DNA from: Saturnia japonica
Taxonomy: Eukaryota; Arthropoda; Insecta; Lepidoptera; Saturniidae
DNA: 64,000 nt
Assembly (NCBI GenBank): GCA_033032175.1
Contig: CM065310.1
Span: 9,610,001-9,674,000, forward strand
Direction of reading: 5' to 3'
Under the pieces are notes generated by a model. That model saw only the letters and a program-made list of their open reading frames with translations, searched no databases and was not told the DNA's origin. This document shows, in pieces, positions 11,133 to 22,484 of the stretch; positions within the stretch are counted from its first letter, which is position 1, and every line of letters starts with the position of its first letter. The position numbers and the translations under genes were made by a program.

Positions 11133-11962
11133 TTTTTTTTTTTTTTTTTTTAACTGACTACACTGTTAGCCTTAGGGGCCCTATCGTCAAACAGAGCACT
11201 AACTAGCGCAATAGTCTAACTAGCGCAAAAAAAGAAAAAAAAGGTCCCTTACAGAACCTATGTACCTGTGTGGTGTGCACGTGTGTGTGTTCATACGTGT
11301 GTAATGTTGTGTGTGGATAACTAAGTGTTGCACGTATAATGTCACTTTGTATCGCGCGGGCGGCTGCCTGATCCAAGGGTTTCACACCGAGGAACGGATC
11401 TAGGCTTGGGTTGCCGCTAGAGAGGGTGGACGTGACGGGTGTGCGGGAGCGAAGTTAACCGCCCGTCCTCTGCGGAGAGAACGGTGATTACGCGGGCGTG
11501 GGCGGTGGCACGCTCTGTTTGGAGAGACGGTGGCGTAGAACGCGTTAGCTGTTTCGGTTTGGTCGGGCGGGTCAGTGAATATATTACGCGGCCGGCGTTT
11601 TCTCCGGCCGGCGTTGGGGTCGGGAACATATGAAGCTGCCGCTTTTATTAGGGGATTCGCGTGGTTCGATGCGGTGTCGAAATAAGAGCGAGAAAGGTGT
11701 TTGACATAGGCATGTATCGAAGGAAGATCCATATCTCTATGGAGATCCTCCATACGAACATACCTAGGGGCGCCGGTAAGGCGGTAAAGAAACCTATTCT
11801 GGATGGCTTGTAAACGTTTCCAATTATATTTTGACATATGTGCGAACACAACGCAGCTATATGTCATAATCGGTCGGATACACGTCTTGTAGAGCGTAAG
11901 CTTGTGTCTCGTGGACATTTTGCTTGCAGCACATAACAGAGGATGCAATCGGGCGAGAATCC
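11133..11962 (-). mobile_element. young 5'-truncated jockey-like LINE with 12-bp target duplication
   Basis: An 830-bp minus-strand insertion. The 3' end is marked by a poly-T run (11133-11151 on the plus strand), followed by the same 3' terminal motif seen in the 43-kb copy (minus strand 'agtgtagtcagtt'). Flanking 'taccccccatca' at 11121-11132 and 11963-11974 is a perfect 12-bp target-site duplication. Severe 5' truncation is typical of target-primed reverse transcription. Perfect duplication and high similarity to the 43-kb copy argue for a recent event. Confidence 0.93.
11400..11962 (-). pseudogene. C-terminal part of jockey-like LINE ORF2
   Basis: The open frame encodes the region after the RT palm: 'ARLHPLLCAASKMSTRHKLT', 'FAHMSKYNWKRLQAIQNRF', 'RSYFDTASNHANPLIKAA', then a basic proline-rich tail ending 'SLAATQA'. 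It matches the last ~185 residues of the 43-kb copy almost residue for residue and has no stop of its own. The apparent start codons just upstream (MMGG) come from the duplicated target DNA, so it is an element fragment, not a gene with its own start. Confidence 0.88.
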
Positions 11963-11974
11963 TACCCCCCATCA
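11963..11974 (+). repeat. target-site duplication, right copy
   Basis: 'taccccccatca', identical to 11121-11132, directly abutting the truncated 5' end of the LINE. Confidence 0.92.
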
Positions 11975-12038
11975 CTCGTCTACCTGCGCTTTATAGGAGA
12001 ACCGCCGCTGCGGCCGCACCACAAACGTACCACGAGTG

Positions 12039-12069
12039 ATCGTATGATGTCACGTACGTGACATACGAT
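12039..12069. repeat. near-perfect palindrome
   Basis: 'atcgtatgatgtcacgt' (12039-12055) pairs with 12056-12069, with a perfect 16-base core 'tgtcacgtacgtgaca' and a 3-base bulge. It lies 60 bases from the LINE insertion. It could be a dimeric transcription-factor site or the remnant of an element end. Confidence 0.5.
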
Positions 12070-13106
12070 AGATGCGTCACCGTTGAATAGAGTTAGTTGA
12101 AAGTCCTCCAATGTGTGGTATTATAATAAAGTATATTTAAAAAAAAACCTTCGTGCAACCTCTGCTCGCAGTTGAAGTGAAACTTCTTTGAATTTGAACA
12201 CTATACAATTTAGGCCATTACCTATCGTCTATGTCTACAACGTAACGTCTTGTGATCAAAGTTATATTAGTATTTAAAATTACAAACATAGTTCTCATAT
12301 TAGCATTTCTATTAAAAATTGACTAAAACTAAATAAAAAATAATAAAAGTACAAAATGCCGGTTAATTGAAATCTTAATGAATAGGGCTTGAAACGAATA
12401 CTAGGTAACATAGTAATGATGGTCTATGTAAAGGCTGCCACTTGACCTGACTCCCTGCCTAGCAACTCCTACATAGTGATTGGCTCTGTTAGTGACGTGC
12501 AACGAGTCAGAACATTCTACATCAAAATGAACATATTACTGTTACTTAATAAATATTTAGAGGAGATAATTACAAACAAAATATTTATGAAACATATAAG
12601 ATTTCATTAACGAAATTGTGTGAATTACAAGAGAATATTAATTAAGTACTATATTACATACTTATTAAAACAAAATATTTTATTGTATTTGTAGTTTAAA
12701 TAAGAGTATAATGTCCTACAATGTACATTATTAGTTAATATCGAAATTATTTTGCCATATACTGCCTCGGTACTATGTAAACGACTCTACTTGAAGCTTC
12801 TTATGACTTAATGTTTATTTTTAATAAAATCTTTTTTTTCTTAAAAATGTCTTAAGTAGCCTGAAGTTACACATATAAAATACAGAGTAATTGGCACTAT
12901 ATTGTAACGTGTTTTTGTGAAGGTTTAAAGAAACATTTTTTTTTTTAAATAAAATTAACTAATTTCGCATAAAATTATGAGATAAAATCATAACGTAGGA
13001 AAATCAAATAATAAAATTACATACAACATCTCATAATTTTTGTTGTTTTATCAAACGATTTAGTTGATTTTAGTTTGTTAATGGATACAAGTGATATTGA
13101 AAATCT
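12070..13106. other. no gene seen
   Basis: AT-rich spacer with poly-A and poly-T runs and no persuasive open frame or recognisable repeat. Confidence 0.3.
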
Positions 13107-13270
13107 ATTTTTTACCATTGTCACTTGAAAAAGGGCATTTTATTCATCGATAACAGTGAATAAAACACTCTTTTACTCACAAGAGAATAAAAACTTTTTA
13201 AATTTAGAACAAGCACGAATTATATAATTTATGTATTAAAAAATTGTACGTTCACGTGATAGAAAAATAA
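13107..13270 (+). repeat. dispersed repeat, inverted relative to copy at 22.3 kb
   Basis: Contains 'tttttaccattgtcact', 'ttttattcatcgataacagtg', 'aagcacgaattatataattta' and 'acgtgata' in order; the reverse complements occur in reverse order at 22285-22460. Each copy has an internal hairpin, 'ttttattca' paired with 'tgaataaaa' around a 10-base loop (13138-13165). It is probably a non-autonomous DNA element of unknown superfamily. Confidence 0.6.
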
Positions 13271-13689
13271 AAATCGGTGATGGATTTATTATTATGTGTA
13301 TGAAAGTCGCGATTTTTATCATCTTTATCTTTCGGCTTAAAGACATCTTTATTCTCATAAAAAATTAATAAAATTCACTTAAATGAGAACATAATAAATT
13401 ACATTATATAAATATACGTAGCGGACGAGCAAGCGTATTGCGAAAACATACCATTTTAATTATTAAATTGAAGGTAGATATAAGAAAAACTTTATCTTTA
13501 TTTTTTTTTTTATCTTTAATTTATAGTGTTCAATGTAATGTTACGACCTGTTACAACCCGATTAAAAAGTCTGTTCTCGAAATATCTCGAAGCAACTACA
13601 AACTTCGAAATAATGTTCGCGTCGTAAAACAACCGCGGCGCATATTTGTGTAAACATCGCAGTTTACACACACATGTATAAAGCTTATA

Positions 13690-13930
13690 GCCTCAATTAC
13701 GTCATCGAGTAGGCATAGCAACTAAACGTCAAGAAAGTTAGCGATGATCACGATTGTTCTGCGATCGTTTAGTGTAGGTATTTAAGCGGCTCAGGCACGG
13801 TGCCGAAGTAGTCCAGTTTTGAATTACAAAGCGATAACAACAAGCGTTAAAAGGAAGCGAAACCACAGTGAAATAAATAACAGTGTTGTGAGTTCGTGAA
13901 ATTTGTAACTGTGTAGAATTCGAATAAAAC
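13690..13930 (+). promoter_or_regulatory. candidate host promoter with CRE, TATA-like box and initiator
   Basis: 'TTACGTCA' at 13697-13704 is a CREB/ATF-type site. 'TATTTAAG' at 13779-13786 is TATA-like. 'GTCCAGTTTT' around 13815 sits about 35 bases downstream and resembles the insect initiator. The following ~90 bases (many 'aacaacaagcg', 'gtgaaataaataacagtg' strings) look like an insect 5' untranslated leader. A possible donor 'gtaact' lies near 13905. All inferred from motif order; there is no downstream coding exon in view. Confidence 0.3.
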
Positions 13931-14514
13931 TTCTTCACGTCAATCATCGGCATTTTTATTACCCACGGGTGTAACAGTAATGTTAATTTTCTTTGTTAAA
14001 ACTCTGTGCCCGTTTTTTCACGGCAATGAATATATTTTTATTATTAGTATTATTTCCTTCTTTCTTTCTTCCTTTCTAACCTGTTTCATTACCACATTAA
14101 CACCGACTGATCTCTAAGCGCGACAAACCAAAAGTATCACCACCTAAGAAGTTTTCTCGCAGTCAATGTTAAAAACTAGAGTACATAACTCGTAAAAAAA
14201 ATTTAATATCGGTCCTTGTAATCGGTCTTCGCTGCTCTCGGGATCCAAGTTAGTACCTCAAATTAAATTCCCTTTTTTTCACTTGTTGTTTAATCTACTA
14301 TTTCTTTATGTGCCACACAAGAAAAAAATGACAGTGCATAAAGTGCCAAAGAACCTTTATTATTAAAATAATACTTTCTCTCGTATAATGTATATTAAAA
14401 ACCTTATTATTATTGCTCTATATATCAATATGTAGGTAATTTATACAAATAAATATTATTAATGTCAAAAAACAACTTTTTAATAAATGCATTTTTATCT
14501 TCAACATAATAATT
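13931..14514. other. no gene seen
   Basis: AT-rich sequence. 'accgactgatctctaagcg' and 'gacaaaccaaaag' at 14102-14131 match the unit of the minisatellite at 46551-46858, so a single stray unit is present here. Confidence 0.35.
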
Positions 14515-15915
14515 AAATGTATTGCGTTATTTGCGACGGGACCCAACGGGACAGGCAGAGACCACGTCCTTCCACCTGCCACGAACCTGACATTCATCTT
14601 TCGCTTCTTCAACATTCATTAATCTTTTCATGCATACTCGTCGGTTTAGAATACTCTAGACCTGATCTTTGTTCAGAACGTCTCCGATTTGATCGATTAA
14701 TGTTCGTCTAAGCCTTCCTCTTCCAACGTTTCCTTTCACACTCTCATTATAAATTTGATTAGTCATTTTTCTTTCATTCATCCTCTCAACATGCCCAAAC
14801 CATAAAAGTATCCCATTCCCTTGTGACTATATCTTCTTTCACACCACAAAGTTCTCTTATCTCACTATTTCTTATCCTATCACTCATATCACTCATAATA
14901 TACCTCTTAGCGCTCTCATTTCTACTGCATTTATTTTACTTCTATGATTTTTCTGCCACATCCAGCTTTTACTTCTGTACATGAGTGTTGGAACCAACAC
15001 TCCTCTATGAACAGCCAAACGAGCTTTCATATAAATTCTCTGGCTGCTCATAAAGGAGTGTAACACCCTATTCACCATATCACCGGCATTTACTCTCCTT
15101 CCTATATCACTCTCACACTTTCCATCCCTGGTAAACATCGATCCCAAGTATAAAAACTCACTTACTTGCTCCAGTTCATCGTCATCAATCCAGACACATA
15201 CTTCTGTCATTTTCTCTTCCTTTTCAAATACCAATACTTTCGTCTTCTTTGCATTTACTTTAATTCCCTTTCTTTCGAAAGCTTCATTCATAATAGTCAC
15301 CATCGCTTGCAAATCCTTTGTCAACGATGCAAGTAAAACTTGATTATCAGCGTAAACAAGAAATTTGACAAGTAACTCGTTCATTCTCAGTCCACAATCA
15401 CTCTCTCTCAAATTTGTCAGACAATTATCCATAAATAGATTGAACAGCTATGGAAACACTACATATCTCTGTCTAACGCCCTTTTGGATATCACACCATT
15501 CAGTGTATGCTCCATTTATTCTAATACAAGCCCTGGAATCCTCATAGAGAGATTTCAATGCTTGTATCAGATCATCGCTAACCTCATGCCTAGAGAATGC
15601 TAACCACAACTCATTCTTCATCACTTTGTCATAGGCCTTTTCTAAATCTAAGAATGCACAAAATACTTTTTTGTTTGTTACCAAATATTTTTCAGTTATG
15701 CACCGTAAGGAGAAGACCTGATCCGTACATCCCATACTCTTTCTAAATCCCGCTTGTACATCCCGTATTCTATCATCTGTTTCTAACATAAATCTTTCAA
15801 TTATTACCTTAGCATACAGTTTGCCGACAACACTGAGAATGCTAATTCTGCGATAATTTTTAAAGTCTTATTGTTGTGACCCTTGATTAAAATTGTCTTA
15901 TACAGTTTTCCATTT
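14515..15915 (-). mobile_element. 5'-truncated LINE with near-complete RT
   Basis: Minus-strand element starting inside the RT fingers ('KNYRRISILSVVGKLYAK') and running to a C-terminal region near 14545-14740 ('RRTLIDQIGDVLNKDQV', 'RRVCMKRLMNVEEAK'). It matches a LINE type very common in moth genomes whose proteins contain 'GCTDQVFSLR' and 'YLGSMFTRDGK'; RTE-like is possible but I cannot settle the clade. The 3' end near 14515 has no long A tail. No target duplication was found. Confidence 0.8.
14893..15855 (-). pseudogene. LINE reverse transcriptase, one stop and a YADN active site
   Basis: A single frame runs from the fingers through 'GFRKSMGCTDQVF', 'AFLDLEKAYDKV' (first catalytic Asp present), 'KGVRQRYVVFP', then one in-frame TAG at about 15448 where the family has Trp (SPWLFN), then 'LFNLFMDNC' and 'LVKFLVYADNQVLLA'. 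The palm motif should be YADD; here the second Asp is Asn, which should abolish polymerisation. The frame then continues to 'EMRALRGIL' and a stop. The stop and the Asn codon are each explained by single G-to-A (or C-to-T) transitions. Confidence 0.85.
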
Positions 15916-16065
15916 AAATGAATACGATAGAAAATATCAAGAATTCATTACGCGCGACCAAAGAAACCCCTTTCGGCAAAACGGTCGCAGTCGATTGGCC
16001 GGCACTCCGCACCTATGATGAATTGCGCGTCGCAAGTTAAGAGCACTTTTCGTAACTATGAAGGT

Positions 16066-16324
16066 ACATAATATACTATCACGGCTGTATCTCCAAAGGG
16101 TTAGGCAGAGGTGTAGATACTAATGTATACTCAAAGTGCGCTGGGTATGTTTTAAATCCCATGTAAAAGGGGGCTAGCCTATTACCATTAATCGGACACA
16201 AAGTCAAACTTTGAAATGCTATTGAGAATTTCATAGGTAGCCCCAATAATACTTTGCTCGATCTGGGTATCAAACAGGACCTCAAGCGTAGGAGTCCCGT
16301 TTAAGATCAAAAGGCTAATGAGGC
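16066..16324 (-). mobile_element. tRNA-derived SINE, copy 1
   Basis: The minus strand reads 'gcctcattagccttttgatc' at the head, a B-box-like 'gtttgatacccagatcg', then 'caataggctag', 'ttttacatgggatttaaaa' and 'gtatacattagta', ending 'cgtgatagtata'. The order and wording match the plus-strand copy at 24251-24523. A tRNA-like head with A and B boxes and a short AT-rich tail is the usual SINE layout. Confidence 0.7.
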
Positions 16325-16407
16325 AAATATGTAGCTATGAACTATAAAATTAAAGCGATAAATTATAAATCAGGATTTTTATACATAAAATAAATAACAA
16401 TAATAAG

Positions 16408-16445
16408 TAAATTGTACCCGTGCGAAGCTGGGGCGGGTCGCTAGT
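16408..16445 (+). repeat. Helitron-like 3' end
   Basis: 'acccgtgcgaagctgg' followed by 'ggcgggtcgctagt', ending CTAG at 16441-16444 before T. This is the CTRR-T ending seen in the other Helitron-like families here. The 5' part was not recognised. Confidence 0.4.
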
Positions 16446-17863
16446 TCTTAATAAAACAGTGTTATTAGAAACCCAACATTGAAGCGTTACAATAACCATT
16501 GTCACATTCAATCAAATCATTGAAACAGAGTCCGCCCCGACAAAATAAAACGCGATCAACTTGATACGTAACGATGCTCGGGATCCATACAGTAAAAACA
16601 GTGGGGTCTCATCCAATTTTGCATTCAATCTACGACCACGAGAATTGCTTCCTCCGAGATGACCCGCCACTTCCACTCGCCGTAAAGCGATGACCTAATC
16701 CGGTTTATTTGATTTGGGTTCCTGACTTCAGCCTTCTTTACCAATTTGTAAGAATAATGTCAGATATGGGAACCCGCGCTTCTATGATAATTTAACCTAA
16801 CATAAAAAGTGTTACTCTGTTACCAGCTCGTAGAAATAAATATCATTTCATATTTTGTTTTTTACTTGAACAATTACAAAATACGCTTAGGTTATTAAAT
16901 TTTATTTCATTATATCAATTTATGGAAACGTTTATAGTACCGATGAATGTGAGATAAATTAGTAATAATCTCTATAGATTATTTCTTTGAGAATTTTTTT
17001 GTCGTAATGAAATATTTCCCTAAATTTTTCATCGAAATTGACCATTCAAACATAATTCTCTTCTGGCGAAAATAGTTTAAAATTTTTCTCAATGAAAATA
17101 TATTCAAGTAACATGTGGGAGGCACCATCTATAACCAATCAGTATAACTCACATGACAGCTGGCATATAGATTGTTTACATTCTTTAATGTGCAAAATAT
17201 TCGCACGGGTAACTTATATTGCAGTGTAGTTAATTAACAATTAACAACCCGCTTTTCTATTACCTGCATAATCTAATCAAATTCGACGTTGAATTTTTAA
17301 TGTCATTCAACAATGTAATGTAGAGTAATGATTTCTATAGATGGCGTATTATAAACGTTAATACAGACCTTTCATTTAAAACTTTTCATTGTAAATAATT
17401 ACTTTTCTATGACGAAGTTGATGGCTAGTATTTGCTCAGTTTATTTTTCTCCGAGTACGAGAGCCCTCCAGTTGAACACACAGTGCAGACTGGGCTCAAG
17501 TGAGCCGCTTCGTTGCGCAGCTCCTGCAAGCCAAAGCTAATAAAAAACTGTATGTGACGTACTGTACCAGAACGTACGAAATACGAATATTTTACTTTAA
17601 CAGAGAGGGGTGTTGTTGTTGTTACAATTTTTTTAATATTCCAAAGTTTGGGAACCTGTTCACTCTATAGATCTACAAGTTCGTTTTGTTATACATTGTT
17701 TGTTTTTCACTACCCTTCATCCTATTGATTCTAGTCGTATGATGAAGCCTCCTAGAGTGATAATATCTACCTGAGTGGGTATATCTGGCGCACCTTGTGA
17801 AGTCAGTCCTGATCACGAATTTACTGACTGCCGAATCTTTTGACCACGGTAAGATTTTTTGAA
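16446..17863. other. no gene seen
   Basis: AT-rich. GC-richer patches at 16555-16740 and 17455-17545 have no long frame and no recognised repeat; they might be regulatory or old element fragments. Confidence 0.25.
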
Positions 17864-18240
17864 ACTAACGGTGCCCCGTGGCTTCAAACGCGTTTTTTTG
17901 AAAATTTTATTATTATAAATTCTTAATTACTTTCCATGAACAAAATGTCATTAAAATCGGTTGAGAATTAAATATGTTTTTTGTTTGTAAAAGTACTATT
18001 GACAACTCATAAAGCTTATCAATTAAATGGAATTAAATGTATTTCCCGTGTAGGTACAGCATTTGATCAAAATTTAATAGGATTTCATAAAAAATAACTT
18101 TTAGCCATTTGTTTTACATTTTCTTAAATTATTATTGCCTATTATTAAAACCTACCAATTGAGCAATGTCATAAACCTTTCGTGTACAAAATTTTATAAA
18201 AATACGTTGAGTCCACAGAGATCTGTCAAAACATTTTTAA
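17864..18240 (-). mobile_element. Helitron-like family A copy
   Basis: The minus strand carries the family A phrases (forms of 'aaaattttgtacacgaaagg' and 'gggaaatacat') and ends 'gaagccacggggcaccgttagt', comparable with the tails at 23523 and 33274. Internal ~130-base sub-repeats are visible. Confidence 0.5.
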
Positions 18241-20249
18241 TTTATAAATACGGAAATTTTAATGATAAACTAAAATAGACTCGCAATATGCCCGGTTTCA
18301 GGGGTACTTTTAACTGTATTTTATCTGTTCAACTTAACTAACCAAAATGAACCGTTTATCTATTCGAATGTTGTTTGACATATGATCTAACAAAAATAGA
18401 CAGTACACATCCGATATATCCGACTGACAGACCAACAAAAATTATCGCAGTTTTTATTTCTGTAAAATTGAAAAAAGGTATCACTTAAATTTCTTTGAGG
18501 CGCAAATTAATTTTAGTATTTTTTACTTCTAACTATTAAGTAAATAATTAAATAATATTTATACTACGTACGATTTATTTTGTTTAGTAGTAAAATAGAA
18601 TATATACATTTTTCTATGAGTTTCGTAAAAGTTTCAACTTGTGGCAGCTTATTGAAGTACTTATTAGAAAATAGTTGTCGGACATTCACAAATGTACTGC
18701 TCAAAAGAGCGTGTTTACTAAATACTGAATAGCTAATAGTGCAAATTAGTATTTAATTGTAAGAAAGTGATAATGAATTTACTTTTATTAAAAAAAAACT
18801 ATGTGCGAAATTTGATGCCTCGTCGTAACTCTGCTATATAAATAAAATGATTGCTGTGTGCCCTTAATAATGAATAAAATTACATAACAAGTCTAAAAAG
18901 ATTCTTTTATATGCTTAAGTGCACTAGTGTCTTTAGTTTCATATAAACCAAGAAACTTATTTCAGTGGAATTTGTGCAAAATTTTTATGATGAAATATTA
19001 TAATAACTTAGCCGTTTCATAATCCTTGCAACAAGTCCGCGGGATGCGCTGCTATTTTTTCATAATAATAACGTTATGACGCATAACCGCCATAAGTTTG
19101 CTCAAAAAAGAGCGGAGAGACCCAAATCCCTGTAATTAGACGCCCGGAAGATTTATGTCGCTGGATTTTACCAAATTCCTTTAATTTTTTGGCTGACATA
19201 CGTGCTTCTTTAATTTAATATTCTCCTACATCACTACAAAATGTACCTTATTTAAAAACATAAATTCTTTCTTTTTTAACTAAATGGGTTTTTGTTTTAT
19301 TATCCAATTACTTTCCACTGGGAATGAGTAAAAGTAAGGAAGAAACCTTCTGTTTATTTGGGTCCGTTTTATTTCCACTTCGGTCATGTATAACTGCAGA
19401 TGTCAGCTAAGGGTTAATTGTCTACGTGCGTTTTCATCTGAATTTGTCACGTTCTATCACACACATATACGTAAGCATAAGTTCACACAGGTGAATTTGT
19501 CTGGAAGTTTTACTGTTTGTTTTCTTCCCTGTAAGCAATGTATGTTTAATTTTAATTCCCGATCATTATTATTATTAAATACAGTAATAAATGACTAAGT
19601 ATACTGTCGTTAGTAAATATTAGAGTTTCTTAGTGTTTGCTCGTCAGCACTAATTAGTTTGTTCTGCGGAACTTTATGCTTGCGATTAAGAGAGTATGAG
19701 TTTTTCTGAATGAATGTATGAAATTTAAAGAATAATACATTTTTTTTATAATTAGTTCTATATTTGTTATGCTAGGTTTTCTTCAAACAAGCGAATAAAG
19801 ACTGTGTCAAATTGTTGTGAATAAATTGAAATTAGTAACTATCTAGTGTATATGTCATCGGGTAATTGTACGAACCGTTAGTTTACAATCAATCTAGTGA
19901 TATTGTAAACTATCGATAGATTGTGAATTAACACTACTAATTATGAGTTTTTGGGGTTATGTCAAAACCATCAGGTTTTAGTACTTGTAAAATGTGAATT
20001 TTTCAAAGACTAATTTGTTTCTGGCACTCGCCGGCCTCTGTCGCCTGCAGACCGCTCGCTGCGCTCGCTCGGCTCGTGCGTTTTCATCACAGCTATAACC
20101 TAACCTAACTGCATAATAAGTCTACGAAAATATATGCGTTATATTGCAAATTTTAATGTACGTTTATAATATATCAACAGTTTACCAACATTTCTAACCT
20201 TTCGTAAAATTTTCTAGTGATATATCTATACAATTACATAGAACATAAT
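18241..20249. other. no gene seen; GC-rich palindromic patch at 20.05 kb
   Basis: Mostly AT-rich. At 20025-20110 a GC-rich patch contains 'gctcgctgcgctcgctcggc' and then 'taacctaacctaact'. The latter has two CCTAA units, the complement of the insect telomere repeat, too few to call a telomeric tract. Confidence 0.35.
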
Positions 20250-20510
20250 AAAGCTAAAGAGTTTTTTGTTTGTTTGTTTAAACGCACTAATCTTATAAAC
20301 TACCAGTCGGATTAATTTTGTATATGATAGCCATATTTATGAATAATAGTATAGGCTATAAACTCCATCCTACTACCCTAAAAAGCGAAGCAGTAATTAT
20401 AAATGTCAAGCTATTTGGCAAGTACGGGAAGATGAACAAACAGGTGCGTTGGCGGCATGGAAAGTTTGTCGAATAAATTTAACACGGGTGAAACCGCGAT
20501 TAGAATTAAA
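20250..20510 (+). repeat. Helitron-like family B, partial copy
   Basis: 'aaagctaaagagttttttg', 'cgcactaatcttataaacta' and, after an internal deletion, 'taacacgggtgaaaccgcg'. Same block order as 3420-4062. Confidence 0.5.
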
Positions 20511-20854
20511 TTAGTTGCGAAATTAGATGAAAAATCTTATTGGCTATCTAAATTTTAACATTCCGTATTTCCTGCCAATGAATGGTGTGCAAAGATCGAC
20601 TATAATATTATAATCATTATATTAACCTAAATTGGTTTTACGAAGAATATGATGACTATATCATTCAATATTATAAAGAAAGTTCAACAATTTGTATGCA
20701 ATGGCTGCCCTAAGCCGTAAGTAGGTGACCGGAGATTCTAAATAAAACAACATGTTGCATACTGTAAAATATTGTGAAAACGTGAGTGGAAGTGGCAACG
20801 ATACTGTTTGCTTCACAAAATAATATAGGTACCTCTTATTTTATACTACAATGT

Positions 20855-21120
20855 TGGTAAACAAGCATACGATCCTTTTGATGGTAAGCGGCTACCGTAG
20901 CCTATGGATGCTTGTAATACCATAGGTATCACTAACGCGTTTGCGACCTTGAAACCACCCACCCCAAAGTGCTCTAGAAAGCCTACTCACCGCAGGAATA
21001 CAACACAATGTCATTTAGCTGCGGTCTTCTTAGAGTGGAGGTATTCCACCAGTCGGACTGCCCCAAGTAGAGAGAAATCTCTAAAAAAAATTCTCTGTGC
21101 CTACCTCTTTACAAATGTGT
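20855..21120 (+). repeat. dispersed repeat with 'gatggtaagcgg' head, copy 1
   Basis: Contains 'gatggtaagcggctaccgta', 'aggtatcac', 'gaccttgaaaccaccc', 'actcaccgcaggaatacaac' and 'tctctgtgcctacctcttta'. A second copy in the same orientation is at 56095-56325 with the same order of phrases. Widespread in moth genomes to my knowledge; it is probably the 3' part of a retroelement or a SINE. Confidence 0.6.
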
Positions 21121-21329
21121 AATTCTGTGTATAATTGTACATATTATGTAGTATTTATTTACCATAAAAACTTTAAGTTTGCGTTAGGAAAATAATAATG
21201 AAGGTCCCCAATATAAAACAAGAATAGATTGCAGAACTCTATCAAAATTTAATTAATATATTTAATTTATTAAAATGTAAGGCGTTGTGGTTGTATGATT
21301 ATGATGACCAGTGGGGTCAATCCGATGAC

Positions 21330-21490
21330 TGCTGGTTTGGTTTAGTACTCGACTGCGAAAAAGGAGGGTGATGTTTTTCGGGCGTATGTATGTCTGTATG
21401 TCTATTTATTTGGCACGCTCCATAGCCTAAACGGTTCCATGGTTAGATTCGTCTTAATTGTGAGGCTGACATAGATTATATATAATTTAA
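21330..21490 (+). repeat. dispersed repeat fragment
   Basis: 'actcgactgcgaaaaaggag', 'gtatgtatgtctgtatgtct' and 'cacgctccatagcctaaacg' form a block I recognise as a common lepidopteran interspersed sequence. Its class is unknown. Confidence 0.35.
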
Positions 21491-21894
21491 GTACGACATC
21501 TGGAAAGCAAATAAAAAGCAAAAATAGTTTTTTTGAAGCCTAGTGTTTTTATTGCAGTTGGGTTTTAGGTTTCCTTTGTAATAATTTAGCTTGTTTTAAT
21601 TATTCGTGCAGATTTAACAATTTACACAGTTGGCAGTACGCTCACCTAGTATGTAAATGTAAATAATTGAGACCTGAACTCCTTGAGACAAATCCTATTA
21701 GTAGATACGTCACGAGGGAAGTTGAAGATGTATTGTTAATACAGTGATGTGGACTCTTTTGATTATATCCCTTCTGGGAAGAGTGTGATGTTTTTCCAGT
21801 AGTGACAAATGTACGGGATGGCTTTATTACTATTAGTAGATCGTGTAGATTACACAACAAGTGAAAAAGAGGAAATTTAATTCGAGGGACTAAG

Positions 21895-21985
21895 TTGGAT
21901 TCCGAGAGCAGCAAAGGTTTCTAGAGTAGAATCCCGAAAGTAGCGAGGAATTCTAAAGTAGAATTCTGAGCGGCGCGAGGGGTAC
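21895..21985 (+). repeat. ~32-bp tandem units each containing a dyad
   Basis: Two and a half units built as 'gattccgagagcagcaaagg' plus 'ttctagagtagaa'. The dyads TTCTA-gag-TAGAA (21919-21931) and ATTCTA-aag-TAGAAT (21950-21964) lie about 32 bases apart. Confidence 0.5.
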
Positions 21986-22074
21986 AAGGACCGAGATTAA
22001 TTATTTTTTTCAAGAGTTCTACTCTTCTTTTTACCATTGACTGCGAGAAAATTTCTTAGGAGGTGACACTTGAG

Positions 22075-22260
22075 AAAGAAAAAAGAAAGGAAGGAAGAGA
22101 GAGAGAGAGGAAGAAAGAAAGAAAAAACATTTATTGCCTCGAAAATACTGGCACACAGTTTTTACAAACAAAAATAACATTACATTGAACAAAAAAATTA
22201 AAGAAAAAAAAGTTAACATAAAGATAATAAAGATCGCGACCACCATACACATAGTAATAA
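22075..22260 (-). repeat. LINE-like 3' tail with GA-rich microsatellite
   Basis: The plus strand shows an (A/G)n run 'gaaaggaaggaagagagaga' followed by 'gaaaaaacatttattgcctc'. Read on the minus strand this is an AATAAATG signal then a TTTC-rich tail, like 3232-3400. Confidence 0.4.
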
Positions 22261-22284
22261 GCTCATCATTGACTTTTATTTCAA

Positions 22285-22460
22285 GAAGTTTCACTTTTAT
22301 CACGTATACTTGAAATTTTTTTATACGTAATTTATATAATTCGTGCTTGTTCGAAATTTAAAACGTTTTTATTCCCTTGTGAATAAAATAGTGTTTTATT
22401 CACTATTATCGATGAATAAAATACCATTTCCGAGTGACAATGGTAAAAAACAATTTTTTA
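22285..22460 (-). repeat. dispersed repeat, inverted partner of 13.1 kb
   Basis: Reverse complement of 13107-13270 over about 165 bases, including the hairpin 'ttttattca...tgaataaaa' at 22394-22421. Confidence 0.6.
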
Positions 22461-22484
22461 GTTTCAACTAAACTGTCCCCTGTA

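Noticed and set aside
20090..20110. Telomere-like CCTAA repeats
   Set aside because: Only two units; no tract or telomere-specific retroelement adjoins.
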